Below are positions 1 to 7,240 of a stretch of 32,574 bases of DNA, in pieces. Every line of letters starts with the position of its first letter. Position 1 is the first letter of the stretch. The notes under the pieces were generated by a model. The model was given only the letters and a program-made list of their open reading frames with translations, did no database searches and had not been told where the DNA came from. Where the stretch lies: positions 1-32,574 of the forward strand of contig CALJJZ010000086.1 in NCBI GenBank assembly GCA_937973635.1, given 5' to 3'. Position numbers and translations under genes: made by a program. Source of the stretch: an uncultured Bacillota bacterium (GTDB taxonomy: Bacteria; Bacillota; Dethiobacteria; DTU022; UBA8154).

Positions 1-56
1 ACGTCAACGCCGCCAAGGTGATCCTGCAAAGAGCGCTCGAAAAGCTGGCGGCATAG
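1..56 (+). CDS. tnpB: TnpB (IS200/IS605 family) C-terminus, partial
   Basis: Only the last codons are in the window, ending in TAG at 54-56. Read in frame they give (D)VNAAKVILQRALEKLAA. The D-V-N-A-A-x-x-I-L run is the usual C-terminal signature of TnpB/OrfB proteins, where the Asp is the last acidic RuvC residue. TnpB is the RNA-guided nuclease of these elements; the rest lies outside the window, so integrity cannot be judged. The call rests on this short motif together with the right-end structure that follows directly. Confidence 0.72.
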   Translation, partial: VNAAKVILQRALEKLAA

Positions 57-211
57 GGCCCAAGCGCCGCGGGGCACGCGGCAGCTGCCTGTGGAGGGTT
101 AGAGCAAAAGCTCCCCGATGAAGCAGGAACCAGCGCGAAACTGTAAGGGAACAGCGCCCCTGACGTTGTTCAGGGAATCCCGCCCCCTTTAGGGGGTTGG
201 GAAGATGTCAA
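57..211 (+). ncRNA. Putative omega-RNA (reRNA) scaffold of TnpB
   Basis: In IS200/IS605 elements the stretch from the tnpB 3' end to the right end is the scaffold of the TnpB guide RNA, and the guide is read from the first bases of flanking DNA. Here the scaffold would include the hairpin at 183-196 and stop at about 211, so the natural guide would start at 212 (TTGTAGAACC...). Position and structure are seen; RNA identity is inferred from the family. Confidence 0.5.
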
Positions 212-337
212 TTGTAGAACCTTACGCCGTCCTTGCCGACAGGGAGGGCCGGCGTTTCGGCGACCGCTGGGCGCGCACCCGGGTAGTAAGGGTAAAGGAA
301 TAAAAGCTGAAAGGAATAAACGCTGGAGGGATAGATG

Positions 338-1381
338 ATGGAAAAAAAGTGGTTTGTTTATCAGGACCAGCAGCAAAAAGGGCCTTTTAGCTGGGAGGAG
401 CTCAGGCAGCAGGCCCGCTCCGGGAAAGTCAGGCCCCAAGACCATTTCTGGAGCGAAGGTATGGTCGGCTGGGTACAGGGTAAGGAGCTGCCGGAACTTT
501 TCCCTAAACCTGCGGCGCCGCCTCCGCCCCCGCCACCTCCGCCGGCTAGGCCTGTACCGCCTCCCCCGCCGGCGGCAGCGGCACCTGTACCGCCTCCCCC
601 GGCGAAGTCTGCGACGCGGCCTGCGTCTCCACCGCCTGTACAGCCTGCGTCTCCACCGCCTGTACAGCCTGCGTCTCCGCCGCCCTCGGCAGCACCGCCG
701 CCCGGAGCCGTACCTGTACCGCCGGTACGCCCCTACCGGTCGGCGCCTCCCCCGCCGGCGGCAGCGGCACCCGCATCAACGCCCCAAGCAGCGCCTGCCC
801 CGGGAGCTGGGCCTTTTACTCCTGCGTCGTCTCCCTCTCAGGGCGCAGCCGCCGGCCCCTTTTCTGCCGCGCCTCCCCGCAAAAAGGGCAGGGGTTGCCT
901 TATAGCCCTGATTGTAATCCTGCTTTTGCTGGGGCTCCTTCTTGCCGGGGGGTATTACGCCTACAGGGCCTTCCTTTCCGAGGGGGAAGGGCTGGCAGAA
1001 AGCCTCTCCTTAATGGGGGAAAAAGGAAAGGAAAACGGCTCCGGCACTTCTGCGCTGATCGGATCCTGGTACGGCACGGGAGAATCAAGCACGGATGAGG
1101 GTTACCTTAGATTCAACGCCGACGGCACTTTGAACTTGGCCGACCCTGCCGAAGGCTGGTGGACAACGGTAGAATACCGCATCCAGGAGGAAGGGGGCAT
1201 CTCTTACCTGGAGTTTTTCAACAACGATTTTGAAACATGGGAACGGTATATTTCTTTGGAGCTTGCAGGTAAGGACACGCTGCTCCTAAAGGACGGGGAG
1301 ACCACCGTAGAGCTGAAACGGATCAGCGACCGCCAGTTCGAGGAGGTCATCAGTAGCCTGGCCTATGAAGATATTTATTAA
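338..1381 (+). CDS. GYF_2-domain membrane protein with proline-rich linker
   Basis: A 347-residue protein. Residues 1-52 form a GYF_2 (DUF4339) domain: WFVYQDQQQKGPFSW, then the WEEL and W-x-x-G-M-x-x-W pattern. Residues 53-180 are a Pro/Ala linker made of PPPP runs and PASPPPVQ repeats. Residues 186-212 are a single transmembrane segment preceded by a basic RKKGRG patch, so the GYF domain should be cytoplasmic. Residues 237-345 form an outside domain beginning LIGSWYGTGES, similar in style to lipocalin-like or DUF-type lipid/stress domains. ATG 338 sits 7 nt after GGAGGG (325-330); ATG 335 is the alternative. GYF domains elsewhere bind proline-rich peptides, so self-association or binding by the next GYF gene is plausible. 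Exact role unknown. Confidence 0.8.
   Translation: MEKKWFVYQDQQQKGPFSWEELRQQARSGKVRPQDHFWSEGMVGWVQGKELPELFPKPAAPPPPPPPPPARPVPPPPPAAAAPVPPPPAKSATRPASPPPVQPASPPPVQPASPPPSAAPPPGAVPVPPVRPYRSAPPPPAAAAPASTPQAAPAPGAGPFTPASSPSQGAAAGPFSAAPPRKKGRGCLIALIVILLLLGLLLAGGYYAYRAFLSEGEGLAESLSLMGEKGKENGSGTSALIGSWYGTGESSTDEGYLRFNADGTLNLADPAEGWWTTVEYRIQEEGGISYLEFFNNDFETWERYISLELAGKDTLLLKDGETTVELKRISDRQFEEVISSLAYEDIY
560..771 (+). repeat. In-gene repeats coding the proline-rich linker
   Basis: Two repeat classes are visible. A 24-bp unit coding PASPPPVQ occurs at 620-643 and 644-667, with a partial third copy at 668-684. Separately, a 26-bp stretch at 560-585 recurs exactly at 746-771. Such repeats can change copy number by slippage, so linker length may vary between strains. 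Confidence 0.85.
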
Positions 1382-1446
1382 TAATAAAAGCGTTTGTGCA
1401 AAACAGGGGGAGAAAGAACAAGGAGAAGCAAAAGGAGGTTTTTAAT

Positions 1447-2142
1447 ATGACGGAGCAGTGGTATCTGCATAAAGACGGCAAACAGTACGGCCCCTATACC
1501 TGGGAGGAGCTGGCGGCCTTTGCCCGGGAGGAGAGGGTTTTACCCGATGACAGCGTCTGGAGCAGCAGCACGGCCGGCTGGGTAGCGGCGCGGGAGGTGG
1601 CGGGGCTAATCACCCCGCTCTCTGCAGCGGCCCCGCAGGGGGAAAAAGCCCCTGACCAGACGCCGGAGCGCGGCGAGGAGATCCTGGGCCTTATCCCGGC
1701 GCTGAAGAAAAAAACCGGCCTTTTCAGCAGCAAGATGTACACCCTCGTGGTCACGGAACGGCGCCTTATCTTTGCCGAGCTGACGGGCAAGATGATGCAG
1801 ACGGCGGTGGCGGAAGCCAACGAGGCTTCCCGGGGTAAAGGCTTTTTTGCCCGCATGAAAGAAACGGCTACCTCCCAGCAGCGCATCTACGAGGGCTACT
1901 TGAGGCGGACAGGGGAAGAGATCCTGCGGGAAAACCCCGAAAATTTTGCCGTGGAGAACAGCGAGATCAAAACGGTCCGGGTTCGGCTCGGCCATTACCA
2001 TGTAGACCGGGAAAACAGGCAAAGCGACGAGCTGATTATCCAGACCGCCCAGGGGAAAATAAAGCTGTTCTTCCATTACGATAACCGGACAGGGGAAGCC
2101 AAAAAAGTACTCTGGTGTGCCCTGGGAGAAAGGGTCAAATAA
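1447..2142 (+). CDS. GYF_2-domain protein with PH-like C-terminal domain
   Basis: A 231-residue soluble protein. Residues 1-55 are a second GYF_2 domain (QWYLHKDGKQYGPYTWEEL ... VWSSSTAGWVAA). From about residue 78 on is an alpha/beta domain (LVVTERRLIFAEL, later DELIIQTAQGKIKLFF) with the look of a bacterial PH-like fold; this is by pattern only. ATG 1447 lies 7 nt after AGGAGGT (1433-1439), which decides the start over upstream in-frame codons. It is 65 bp after the membrane GYF gene on the same strand, so they are probably cotranscribed; its stop is 2 bp from the lemA stop on the other strand. Function unknown. Confidence 0.78.
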   Translation: MTEQWYLHKDGKQYGPYTWEELAAFAREERVLPDDSVWSSSTAGWVAAREVAGLITPLSAAAPQGEKAPDQTPERGEEILGLIPALKKKTGLFSSKMYTLVVTERRLIFAELTGKMMQTAVAEANEASRGKGFFARMKETATSQQRIYEGYLRRTGEEILRENPENFAVENSEIKTVRVRLGHYHVDRENRQSDELIIQTAQGKIKLFFHYDNRTGEAKKVLWCALGERVK

Positions 2143-2144
2143 AT

Positions 2145-2711
2145 TTAAAATTTTACCTGTACCGCCTCGCGCTGTGCCGCTTCGGCAACCTGGAAGTAAG
2201 GGACAGGGTAGAAGCCAAGGATGGGGGCGAAGAGGCTGGCGGGAAACATCTGGATGCGCGTATTGTATTTCATGGCTGTATCGTTAAAAAATTGGCGCGT
2301 AAAGGCGATCTTGCTCTCTGTCTCGCTGAGCTCTTGTTGCAGGTGGGCAAAGTTCTGGCTGGCCTGGAGCTGGGGGTACGCTTCAGCCACGGCAAAAAGG
2401 GACTTCAGGGCCCCGCTGAGCATATTCTCCGCCTGCTGGCGCTGCTCCATGTTCTGGGCTCCCAGGGCCATGGCCCGGGCCTGTGTCACCTTCTCCAGGG
2501 TCTCCCTTTCGTGCTCCATATATCCTTTAACGGTGTTGACCAGGTTGGGGATGAGGTCGGCGCGGCGCTTTAGCTGCACGTCGATCTGCGCCCAGGCGTT
2601 CTGTACCAGGTTGCGCGCCAGCACCAGGCGGTTATAAAAAAGTATCAGCGCCAATCCAACAAAAACAAGCAGGGCCAAAAAAGCGATTACCACAATTGCC
2701 AGTCCTCCCAT
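2145..2711 (-). CDS. lemA: LemA family protein
   Basis: A 188-residue protein with the LemA layout: one N-terminal membrane helix (residues 4-26), then YNRLVLARNLVQNAWAQIDV and the strongly conserved RRADLIPNLVNTVKGYMEHE block, ending in a long helical bundle and FAPILGFYPVPYFQV. The N-terminus should lie outside or in the membrane with the helical domain facing one side; the biochemical role of LemA proteins is not established. An AAAGGAGGG ribosome site at about 2720-2728 supports ATG 2711. It converges with the GYF genes, whose products are similarly membrane-linked. Confidence 0.92.
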   Translation of the reverse strand: MGGLAIVVIAFLALLVFVGLALILFYNRLVLARNLVQNAWAQIDVQLKRRADLIPNLVNTVKGYMEHERETLEKVTQARAMALGAQNMEQRQQAENMLSGALKSLFAVAEAYPQLQASQNFAHLQQELSETESKIAFTRQFFNDTAMKYNTRIQMFPASLFAPILGFYPVPYFQVAEAAQREAVQVKF

Positions 2712-2848
2712 CAGGGAACCCTCCTTTAAAGTTTAAAGTTAAGCGTAACGGCCCGCGGCCAGGCAAAAAACCCGGCAGGCTGCTTATATTTTATCTGCAG
2801 CCGGCCCCTTTGCCTATCACCCCTCCCAGGGTGATTTTAACATAAATA

Positions 2849-2902
2849 AAGCCTTTTGCCTAAGTATTTGCCGGAACTATTTAGGCAGCGGCTTGTTTTT
2901 TT
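2849..2902 (+). terminator. Intrinsic terminator / possible attenuator before pyrE
   Basis: Outer arms AAGCC (2849-2853) and GGCTT (2890-2894) enclose inner arms GCCTAAGTA (2858-2866) and TATTTAGGC (2878-2886), followed by seven Ts (2896-2902). No plus-strand gene lies upstream, since lemA is divergent. The likely roles are attenuation of a pyrE leader or insulation. A second hairpin, ATCACCC/GGGTGAT (2816-2835), lies just upstream. Confidence 0.55.
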
Positions 2903-2920
2903 AAGGGCTTATGGTATATT
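2893..2920 (+). promoter_or_regulatory. Candidate pyrE promoter downstream of the hairpin
   Basis: TTGTTT (2893-2898) and TATATT (2915-2920) are separated by 16 bp. If used, transcription would begin near 2927, upstream of the TTG start of pyrE. It overlaps the T-run of the hairpin, so it and an attenuator role are competing readings. Confidence 0.3.
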
Positions 2921-2979
2921 TAAACCGTGCGGTAAAAGCAGGGGAAACAGTGGCAGTGCAGGCAAGGAGGGAAAACAGT

Positions 2980-3546
2980 TTGGAAAAACTGCGGCGGGAG
3001 ATAATCGAGCTTGTGCATAAACGCGCTTACCAGCGGCGCCGCGTGCGCCTTGCTTCCGGCCGGGAGAGCGATTTTTACGTGGACTGCAAAGAGGTTTTAT
3101 TGACCCCCGACGGCCTTTACCAGACGGCCAGGTACGTCCTGACCTGGATGCAGGAAGGGAAAATGGCGGCCCGGGCGGTGGGCGGCCCCATTATGGGCGC
3201 TGTACCTCTGGCCGCTGCCGTAAGCGCCCTCAGCTGGCAGGCCTGGGAACCCGGGCCGCTGGCCAGCTTTTTTGTGCGCCCTGAGGCCAAGGGACACGGG
3301 ACGGGTCGTCTGGTGGAGGGGCCGCTGCTCTCCGCCGGTATGCCTGTTTTAGTGTTGGACGACGTCCTTACCACAGGAGGTTCGGTGCTGCGGGCAGTAC
3401 GGGCGGTGCAGGGAATGGGCTGCCTTGTGGAGCAGGTCCTGGTCATGGTGGACCGGCAGGAAGGCGGTAGAGAAAACCTGGAAAAAGAGGGCCTCTCTGT
3501 CTCCGCCATCCTCACCCGGGAAGATCTGGAAAGCTATAGCCCCTAA
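2980..3546 (+). CDS. pyrE: Orotate phosphoribosyltransferase
   Basis: Transfers the phosphoribosyl group of PRPP to orotate, giving OMP in pyrimidine synthesis. The 188-residue product carries the PRPP-binding signature VLVLDDVLTTGGS and a flexible-loop equivalent around RPEAKGHGTGR, plus the N-terminal SGRESDFYVDCKEV found in this family. The start chosen is TTG 2980, 8 nt after AAGGAGGG (2964-2971). The longer frame from ATG 2911 overlaps a candidate promoter and adds non-conserved residues. The gene stands alone, away from any pyr operon. Confidence 0.9.
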   Translation: MEKLRREIIELVHKRAYQRRRVRLASGRESDFYVDCKEVLLTPDGLYQTARYVLTWMQEGKMAARAVGGPIMGAVPLAAAVSALSWQAWEPGPLASFFVRPEAKGHGTGRLVEGPLLSAGMPVLVLDDVLTTGGSVLRAVRAVQGMGCLVEQVLVMVDRQEGGRENLEKEGLSVSAILTREDLESYSP

Positions 3547-3548
3547 GC

Positions 3549-3590
3549 AAAAAAAGGAGCCCTGCCTTAGGCCAGGGTCCGGTGCAGGGC
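3549..3590 (-). terminator. Intrinsic terminator of the small coiled-coil gene
   Basis: Arms GCCCTGC (3559-3565) and GCAGGGC (3583-3589) are followed on the minus strand by TCC and seven Ts. The stem overlaps the last codons of the small minus-strand gene. It faces the end of pyrE. Confidence 0.55.
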
Positions 3591-3731
3591 CTCTTCTTCT
3601 TTTTCGATCTGCTCTTCCAGGTCCATAATTTTGCTCAGCAGCTCTGCCTTTTCACTGTTGCTGGAGAGGATGTACTGGCGCAGCAGGTCTTCTCTGATGT
3701 GGCGCAGGCCTTTTAGGATCGCCGTCTCCAT
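3567..3731 (-). CDS. Small coiled-coil protein (54 aa), unknown function
   Basis: An ATG at 3731 follows GGAGGT (about 3741-3746) by 9-10 nt and opens a 54-residue frame: METAILKGLRHIREDLLR, then SSNSEKAELLSKIMDLEEQI and a Glu-rich tail. It is predicted to be entirely helical with heptad-like Leu/Ile spacing. It has its own ribosome site and a terminator at its end. It superficially resembles Spo0E-sized regulators, but the SQELD motif of Spo0E is absent. Function not recognised. Confidence 0.55.
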   Translation of the reverse strand: METAILKGLRHIREDLLRQYILSSNSEKAELLSKIMDLEEQIEKEEEALHRTLA

Positions 3732-3825
3732 TTAACCTTTTACCTCCGTCATGGCAAAATTCTTTGCATTTGAATTTAAGACTTATTTTTCCCCCCGCAG
3801 CGGGAAATATACTTTAACCGTAGGC

Positions 3826-3868
3826 TGGAAATAAAAATAAGCCCCCCCGCCCTGGAGCAGGGGGGCTT
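3826..3868 (-). terminator. Intrinsic terminator after HU
   Basis: A strong stem AAGCCCCCC (3839-3847) / GGGGGGCTT (3860-3868) is followed on the minus strand by a T-rich tract (3838 down to 3826). It lies about 30 bp past the HU stop. Confidence 0.8.
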
Positions 3869-3900
3869 ATATAAGGTGAGATGAACGGTAAAAATACAGC

Positions 3901-4182
3901 CTAAGCGTTGAGCCTGTCTTTTAAGCTTTTGCCTGGCTTAAAAGAGGGGACGATGCTGGCGGGTATGGTAATCTTTTCGTTGGTCCCCGGCTTCCTTCCT
4001 TCCCTTGCTTCCCGCTTGCGCGCCATGAAAGTGCCAAAACCGATTATTTGGACTTTTTCTCCCCTGGCGAGCTTCTCCTCAATAGTTTCCACAAAGGCGT
4101 TAAGGAATTCGGTGCCCTGTTTCTGGGTCAGGCCCGTTTTCTGGGAGATCTCCCTTACCAGTTCTGCTTTTCCCGTAGCCAT
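3901..4182 (-). CDS. hup: DNA-binding protein HU
   Basis: A 93-residue nucleoid protein that bends and compacts DNA. It has the HU layout: helical N-terminus (KAELVREISQKTGLTQKQ), dimer core VQIIGFGTFMARKREAREG, the beta-arm segment GRKPGTNEKITIPASIVPSF and C-terminal KPGKSLKDRLN. Length matches the family (about 90). A GGAAGGGG ribosome site precedes ATG 4182. It is monocistronic with its own terminator. Confidence 0.95.
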   Translation of the reverse strand: MATGKAELVREISQKTGLTQKQGTEFLNAFVETIEEKLARGEKVQIIGFGTFMARKREAREGRKPGTNEKITIPASIVPSFKPGKSLKDRLNA

Positions 4183-4316
4183 TAAACTTAATTCCCCTTC
4201 CTAATTAGTATTAGTTTTTACAACTGCGCCGGCTTCCAGGCCAGCACGGTATTGGTTCCTTGTAAAAAAGTTTTTTGCCTCTATCATTCCCTGTACCTGT
4301 GGGAGATTATGTATCA

Positions 4317-5084
4317 TCAGGCTCCCGTGATATGGTACCCTGCATCCACGTAAAGGGTTTCCCCCGTGATGCCCCGGGAAAGGCTGCTTAAAAGGAAAAG
4401 GGCTGCTTCCCCCACCTCCTCGCTGCTGATGTTGCGCCTAAGGGGTGCCTTGGCGGCGGCTGTGTGCAAAAATGAAGAAAAATCTTTGATCCCCCTGGCG
4501 GAAAGAGTATTTACAGGCCCTGCGGAGAGGGCGTTTACGCGGATACCCGCTGGTCCCAGCTCCCCTGCCAGGTAGCGTACCGCCGCTTCCAGGGCGGCTT
4601 TGGCTACTCCCATCACATTGTAGTTGGGGATAAAGCGTTGGCTGCCGAGGTAGGTAAGGGTAACGATGCTGCCGCCCTGGCCCATGAGGGGGACAGCGGG
4701 GCGGGTGACGGCCAACAGGGAATAGACGCTGATCTCCATGGCCAGGCGGAAGCCTTCACGGGAGGTCTGGAGGAAACGGCCTTCCAGGTCTTCCCGGCCG
4801 GCGTAGGCGATGCTGTGCACCAGGAAGTCCAGGCGCCCAAAAGTGCTGGCGATCTGCTCATAAAGCCGGGCTACCTGCTGTTCGTCCTGCACGTCGCAGA
4901 CGAGGACCAGGGGCCTAGCTTTGAGCTCCTCTGCGGCCATCTTTTCTATTTTTTTCACAAAGCGTTCCCCCTGGCAGCTGATGGCCAGGGTTGCCCCTGC
5001 ACTGTCCAGGGCCCTGGCGATGGACCAGGCCAGGCTGTGGTTGTTGGCTACACCAAAGATTACGCCTTTTTTGCCTTGCAGCAA
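4317..5084 (-). CDS. fabI: Enoyl-[acyl-carrier-protein] reductase, NADH-dependent
   Basis: Performs the last reduction of fatty-acid elongation. The 255-residue protein is an atypical short-chain dehydrogenase of FabI type: nucleotide-binding GVANNHSLAW near residue 11, active residues Y145, Y155 and K162 (Y-x6-K), then GPAGIRVNALSAGPVNTLSA and a C-terminal EVGEAALFLLSSLSRGITGE. Start is TTG 5084, 8 nt after AGGAGG (5093-5098). It stands alone rather than in a fab operon. GVANN in place of the commoner GVAND is a mild variation. Confidence 0.93.
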   Translation of the reverse strand: MLQGKKGVIFGVANNHSLAWSIARALDSAGATLAISCQGERFVKKIEKMAAEELKARPLVLVCDVQDEQQVARLYEQIASTFGRLDFLVHSIAYAGREDLEGRFLQTSREGFRLAMEISVYSLLAVTRPAVPLMGQGGSIVTLTYLGSQRFIPNYNVMGVAKAALEAAVRYLAGELGPAGIRVNALSAGPVNTLSARGIKDFSSFLHTAAAKAPLRRNISSEEVGEAALFLLSSLSRGITGETLYVDAGYHITGA

Positions 5085-5326
5085 GGTGGTGTCCTCCTGT
5101 GCATATCTTTAATCTGCGTTTAAAAGAAGCTGGGATGTGCCCCTGTTTTAAAGGCAACTTCCGCCTGAATGATAGTATAGCACTCCTTTCCTTTTTTTAA
5201 AAGTAAAAAGTGTCCTCATGGCGGAAAAACTGGCTAAATCCGGCCTGCAGAGAGAGGGGCCGGTAGGAAAGGAGAAGGAGCTGGCAGCGCTGTATATTGA
5301 TAAGCATAATAAACTGTCTAGCAGAT

Positions 5327-5341
5327 ATAGATATTATCTAT
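5327..5341. promoter_or_regulatory. 15-bp palindromic operator upstream of yedE
   Basis: ATAGATA-T-TATCTAT is a perfect odd palindrome that also satisfies the LysR-type T-N11-A spacing (T5328, A5340). The same ATAGA-N5-TCTAT frame occurs before yedF (17730-17744). A TATAAT (5366-5371) lies downstream, so the site sits upstream of a possible promoter, as expected for an activator. Confidence 0.5.
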
Positions 5342-5413
5342 TTCTCTGGAATGTGGGGTGCAGGTTATAATAAAAAGCGGTATTACATCTTAATTTATTT
5401 GGAAAGGAGTGGA

Positions 5414-6538
5414 GTGTTTTTGCGTGAAAAGACAGCTGTCATTGTCTCGGGTATTGTTATTGGCGTAATTACCCTTTTACTGGTAGTGTGGGGCAATCCG
5501 GCCAACATGGGCTTTTGTATCGCCTGTTTTGTCCGCGATATTGCCGGCGGGCTGGGCCTGCACCGGGCCGCTCCCGTCCAGTACCTGCGCCCTGAAATTA
5601 TGGGGCTGATCCTGGGAGCCTTTGTTACCGCCCTTTTCTTCCGGGAGTTCCGTTCCACGGGGGGGGCCAACGTAACCCTGCGTTTCATGCTGGGGATGTT
5701 TATGATGATGGGGGCCCTGGTCTTTCTTGGGTGCCCCTGGCGCATGTTGCTGCGCCTGGCCGGAGGGGACTTAAACGCTCTGGTGGCCCTGCCGGGCTAT
5801 ATCTTTGGTATCTGGGTGGGGACCCTTTTCCTGCAGCAGGGCTATTCCCTGGGGCAGGCGAAGGAGCAGAGCAGCCTGAACGGCCTTATTGCCCCCCTGC
5901 TGGCCTTTGCTTTGCTGGTCTTGCTCATTACCAGGCCTTCGTTGCTCTTTTTCAGCGAGCAGGGGCCCGGTTCCATGCGGGCGCCTATCTTTGTTGCCCT
6001 CCTGGCCGGCCTAGTGGTGGGGGTGCTGGCCCAGCGCACGCGTTTTTGCACCATGGGCGCCTTCCGCGACATCATCCTTTTCCGTGATTTTCACCTTTTT
6101 TCTGGTATTATTGCCCTTTTTGTGGTGGTTCTGGTGGGGAACCTCTTGCTCGGTTCCTTCAAGCTTGGCTTTACAGGCCAACCCGTCGCCCATACGGAGT
6201 GGCTCTGGAACTTCCTGGGTATGGGGATTGTAGGCTTCGCTGCTGTCCTGGCCGGGGGTTGCCCGCTCAGGCAGCTTATCCTCAGTGGCGAAGGCAATGG
6301 CGACGCTATGGCCACAGTCCTGGGCTTGACGGCAGGGGCCGCGGTCATGCACAATTTCGCCTGGGCCGCTAGCCCGGCGGGAGTGTCGGGGGGCACCAAG
6401 GTGATGGTTGTGGTGGTCTGGATCCTGCTGCTGGCCGTGGGCTGGTTTGTTGCGCGCCAGGCGCGGGAAAACGAGGCCAAAGTGCAGCAGGGGGAAAGCC
6501 TGAAAGGGCAAACCTCGGCAGTTGAAGTGAGCAGTTAA
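5414..6538 (+). CDS. yedE: YedE-type selenium-associated membrane transporter
   Basis: About 374 residues with roughly ten membrane helices, in the YeeE/YedE (DUF395) superfamily of sulfur/selenium-compound permeases. Conserved cysteines sit where expected: MGFCIACFVRD near the start, FLGCPWRMLLR, then in the second half RFCTMGAFRD and AGGCPLRQL, showing the internal duplication. The YedE branch is consistently linked to selenium-using genomes and is proposed to import a selenium species; the substrate is not shown here. The start is GTG 5414, 5 nt after AAGGAG; TTG 5420 is an alternative. It is followed after 35 bp by a TusA-like carrier in the same operon, and preceded by the palindrome at 5327-5341. 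Confidence 0.85.
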   Translation: MFLREKTAVIVSGIVIGVITLLLVVWGNPANMGFCIACFVRDIAGGLGLHRAAPVQYLRPEIMGLILGAFVTALFFREFRSTGGANVTLRFMLGMFMMMGALVFLGCPWRMLLRLAGGDLNALVALPGYIFGIWVGTLFLQQGYSLGQAKEQSSLNGLIAPLLAFALLVLLITRPSLLFFSEQGPGSMRAPIFVALLAGLVVGVLAQRTRFCTMGAFRDIILFRDFHLFSGIIALFVVVLVGNLLLGSFKLGFTGQPVAHTEWLWNFLGMGIVGFAAVLAGGCPLRQLILSGEGNGDAMATVLGLTAGAAVMHNFAWAASPAGVSGGTKVMVVVVWILLLAVGWFVARQARENEAKVQQGESLKGQTSAVEVSS

Positions 6539-6573
6539 AGCGATCATCAAAGGAGAAAGGAAGGGCTTGGAGC

Positions 6574-6798
6574 ATGGGCATAAAAGTGATCGACTGTTGC
6601 GGGCTTTCCTGCCCTGAGCCGGTACTGCGGGTACGGGGGGCTTTGCAGGATCCCAGCCTAGAGGAGGTGCAGGTCAAGGTCAGCGCCGCCGTAGCCAGGG
6701 ACAATGTGAGCCGCGCGGCTAAAAGCCTAGGCTGGCAGGTGGGGGTAGAGGAGGCTGATGACTGTTTCCTGCTCACCTTGAGCCGTAAGGCAAAGTAA
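6574..6798 (+). CDS. TusA/SirA-like sulfur (selenium) carrier
   Basis: A 74-residue single-domain TusA-fold protein. The active motif is C13-P-E-P in GLSCPEPVLRVRGAL; the Cys carries persulfide (or perselenide) in this family. The N-terminal CC pair (C8, C9) is extra. It sits directly after yedE and upstream of a terminator, making a two-gene unit. It is shorter than YedF (no DsrE-like half) and probably hands on the imported chalcogen; that role is inferred from context. Confidence 0.88.
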   Translation: MGIKVIDCCGLSCPEPVLRVRGALQDPSLEEVQVKVSAAVARDNVSRAAKSLGWQVGVEEADDCFLLTLSRKAK

Positions 6799-6823
6799 AG
6801 AAAATTGAAGCCTTAACGGTGGT

Positions 6824-6867
6824 CCAAGGGGCGCTCTGCCAGCTTGAAGCGCCCTTTGGCTTTTTTT
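6824..6867 (+). terminator. Intrinsic terminator of yedE-tusA
   Basis: Stem CCAAGGGGCGC (6824-6834) / GCGCCCTTTGG (6849-6859), one G-T pair, then C and seven Ts. Confidence 0.85.
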
Positions 6868-6894
6868 GCGGTGTTTTGTCCGCCCGCCGCCCTG

Positions 6895-7164
6895 TCAGCC
6901 AGGCCGCCTGCCTCCCAAAAAGGGTTTTCCTTGCTCGTTTTCTGGCAGAAGATGCCCCCCCTCAATGAGGACACCGCAAGCCTGCAGGAAAACCTTTATC
7001 TCCTCTGCATCGGCTGGAGTGCAACGCAAGGCTGTGCCGCAGCTGGAACTGATGCGGCGGGGGACAGGCACCATCTTGAAGGCCCACTTTTGTCCCGACA
7101 GCACCTTTTCCGCTTTGATGGCCTGGTAGGTGCTGATAAAAGTAAAATAATAATTTCCTGTCAT
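6895..7164 (-). CDS. DUF3343 protein (putative Se/S carrier), copy 1
   Basis: An 89-residue protein of the DUF3343 family. It shows the family core YYFTFISTYQAIKAEKVL, KMVPVPRRISSSCGTALRC (paired Cys in SCG-x-ALRC) and a following alpha/beta stretch. The family is predicted to be a selenium/sulfur carrier and travels with yedE, yedF and selD. Start ATG 7164 has GAGAGAGGAA just before it; the frame open further upstream is not conserved. It faces the yedE-tusA unit tail to tail. The C-terminus (after about residue 78) is Gly/Pro-rich and unlike copy 2. Confidence 0.85.
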   Translation of the reverse strand: MTGNYYFTFISTYQAIKAEKVLSGQKWAFKMVPVPRRISSSCGTALRCTPADAEEIKVFLQACGVLIEGGHLLPENEQGKPFLGGRRPG

Positions 7165-7240
7165 TTCCTCTCTCTCCCTCCCCTGCTTATTATAACAGCC
7201 CGCCCTGAAAAAAGGAAACGGCAATCCCTTGCAACCTAAG

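Larger units (their letters stand above)
1..211 (+). mobile_element. Right end of an IS200/IS605 (IS1341-type) element
   Basis: After the TnpB stop come about 155 bases with the familiar layout of the right end of these elements: a GATGAAGCAGGAA-like box (near 116), then GGAATCCC, a small hairpin with CCCCC at 183-187 and GGGGG at 192-196, and a terminal GATGTCAA ending near 211. IS605 elements have no terminal inverted repeats, so the boundary is placed by this family pattern and is good to a few bases only. The left end is outside the window. Confidence 0.65.

Noticed and set aside
620-684. Regular 24-bp repeats as a possible CRISPR array
   Set aside because: The units are directly adjacent without spacers and are in frame, coding PASPPPVQ in a proline-rich linker.
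6011-6550. Long minus-strand frames across yedE
   Set aside because: They mirror a well-conserved membrane protein; their products are His/Pro/Arg-rich with no ribosome site.
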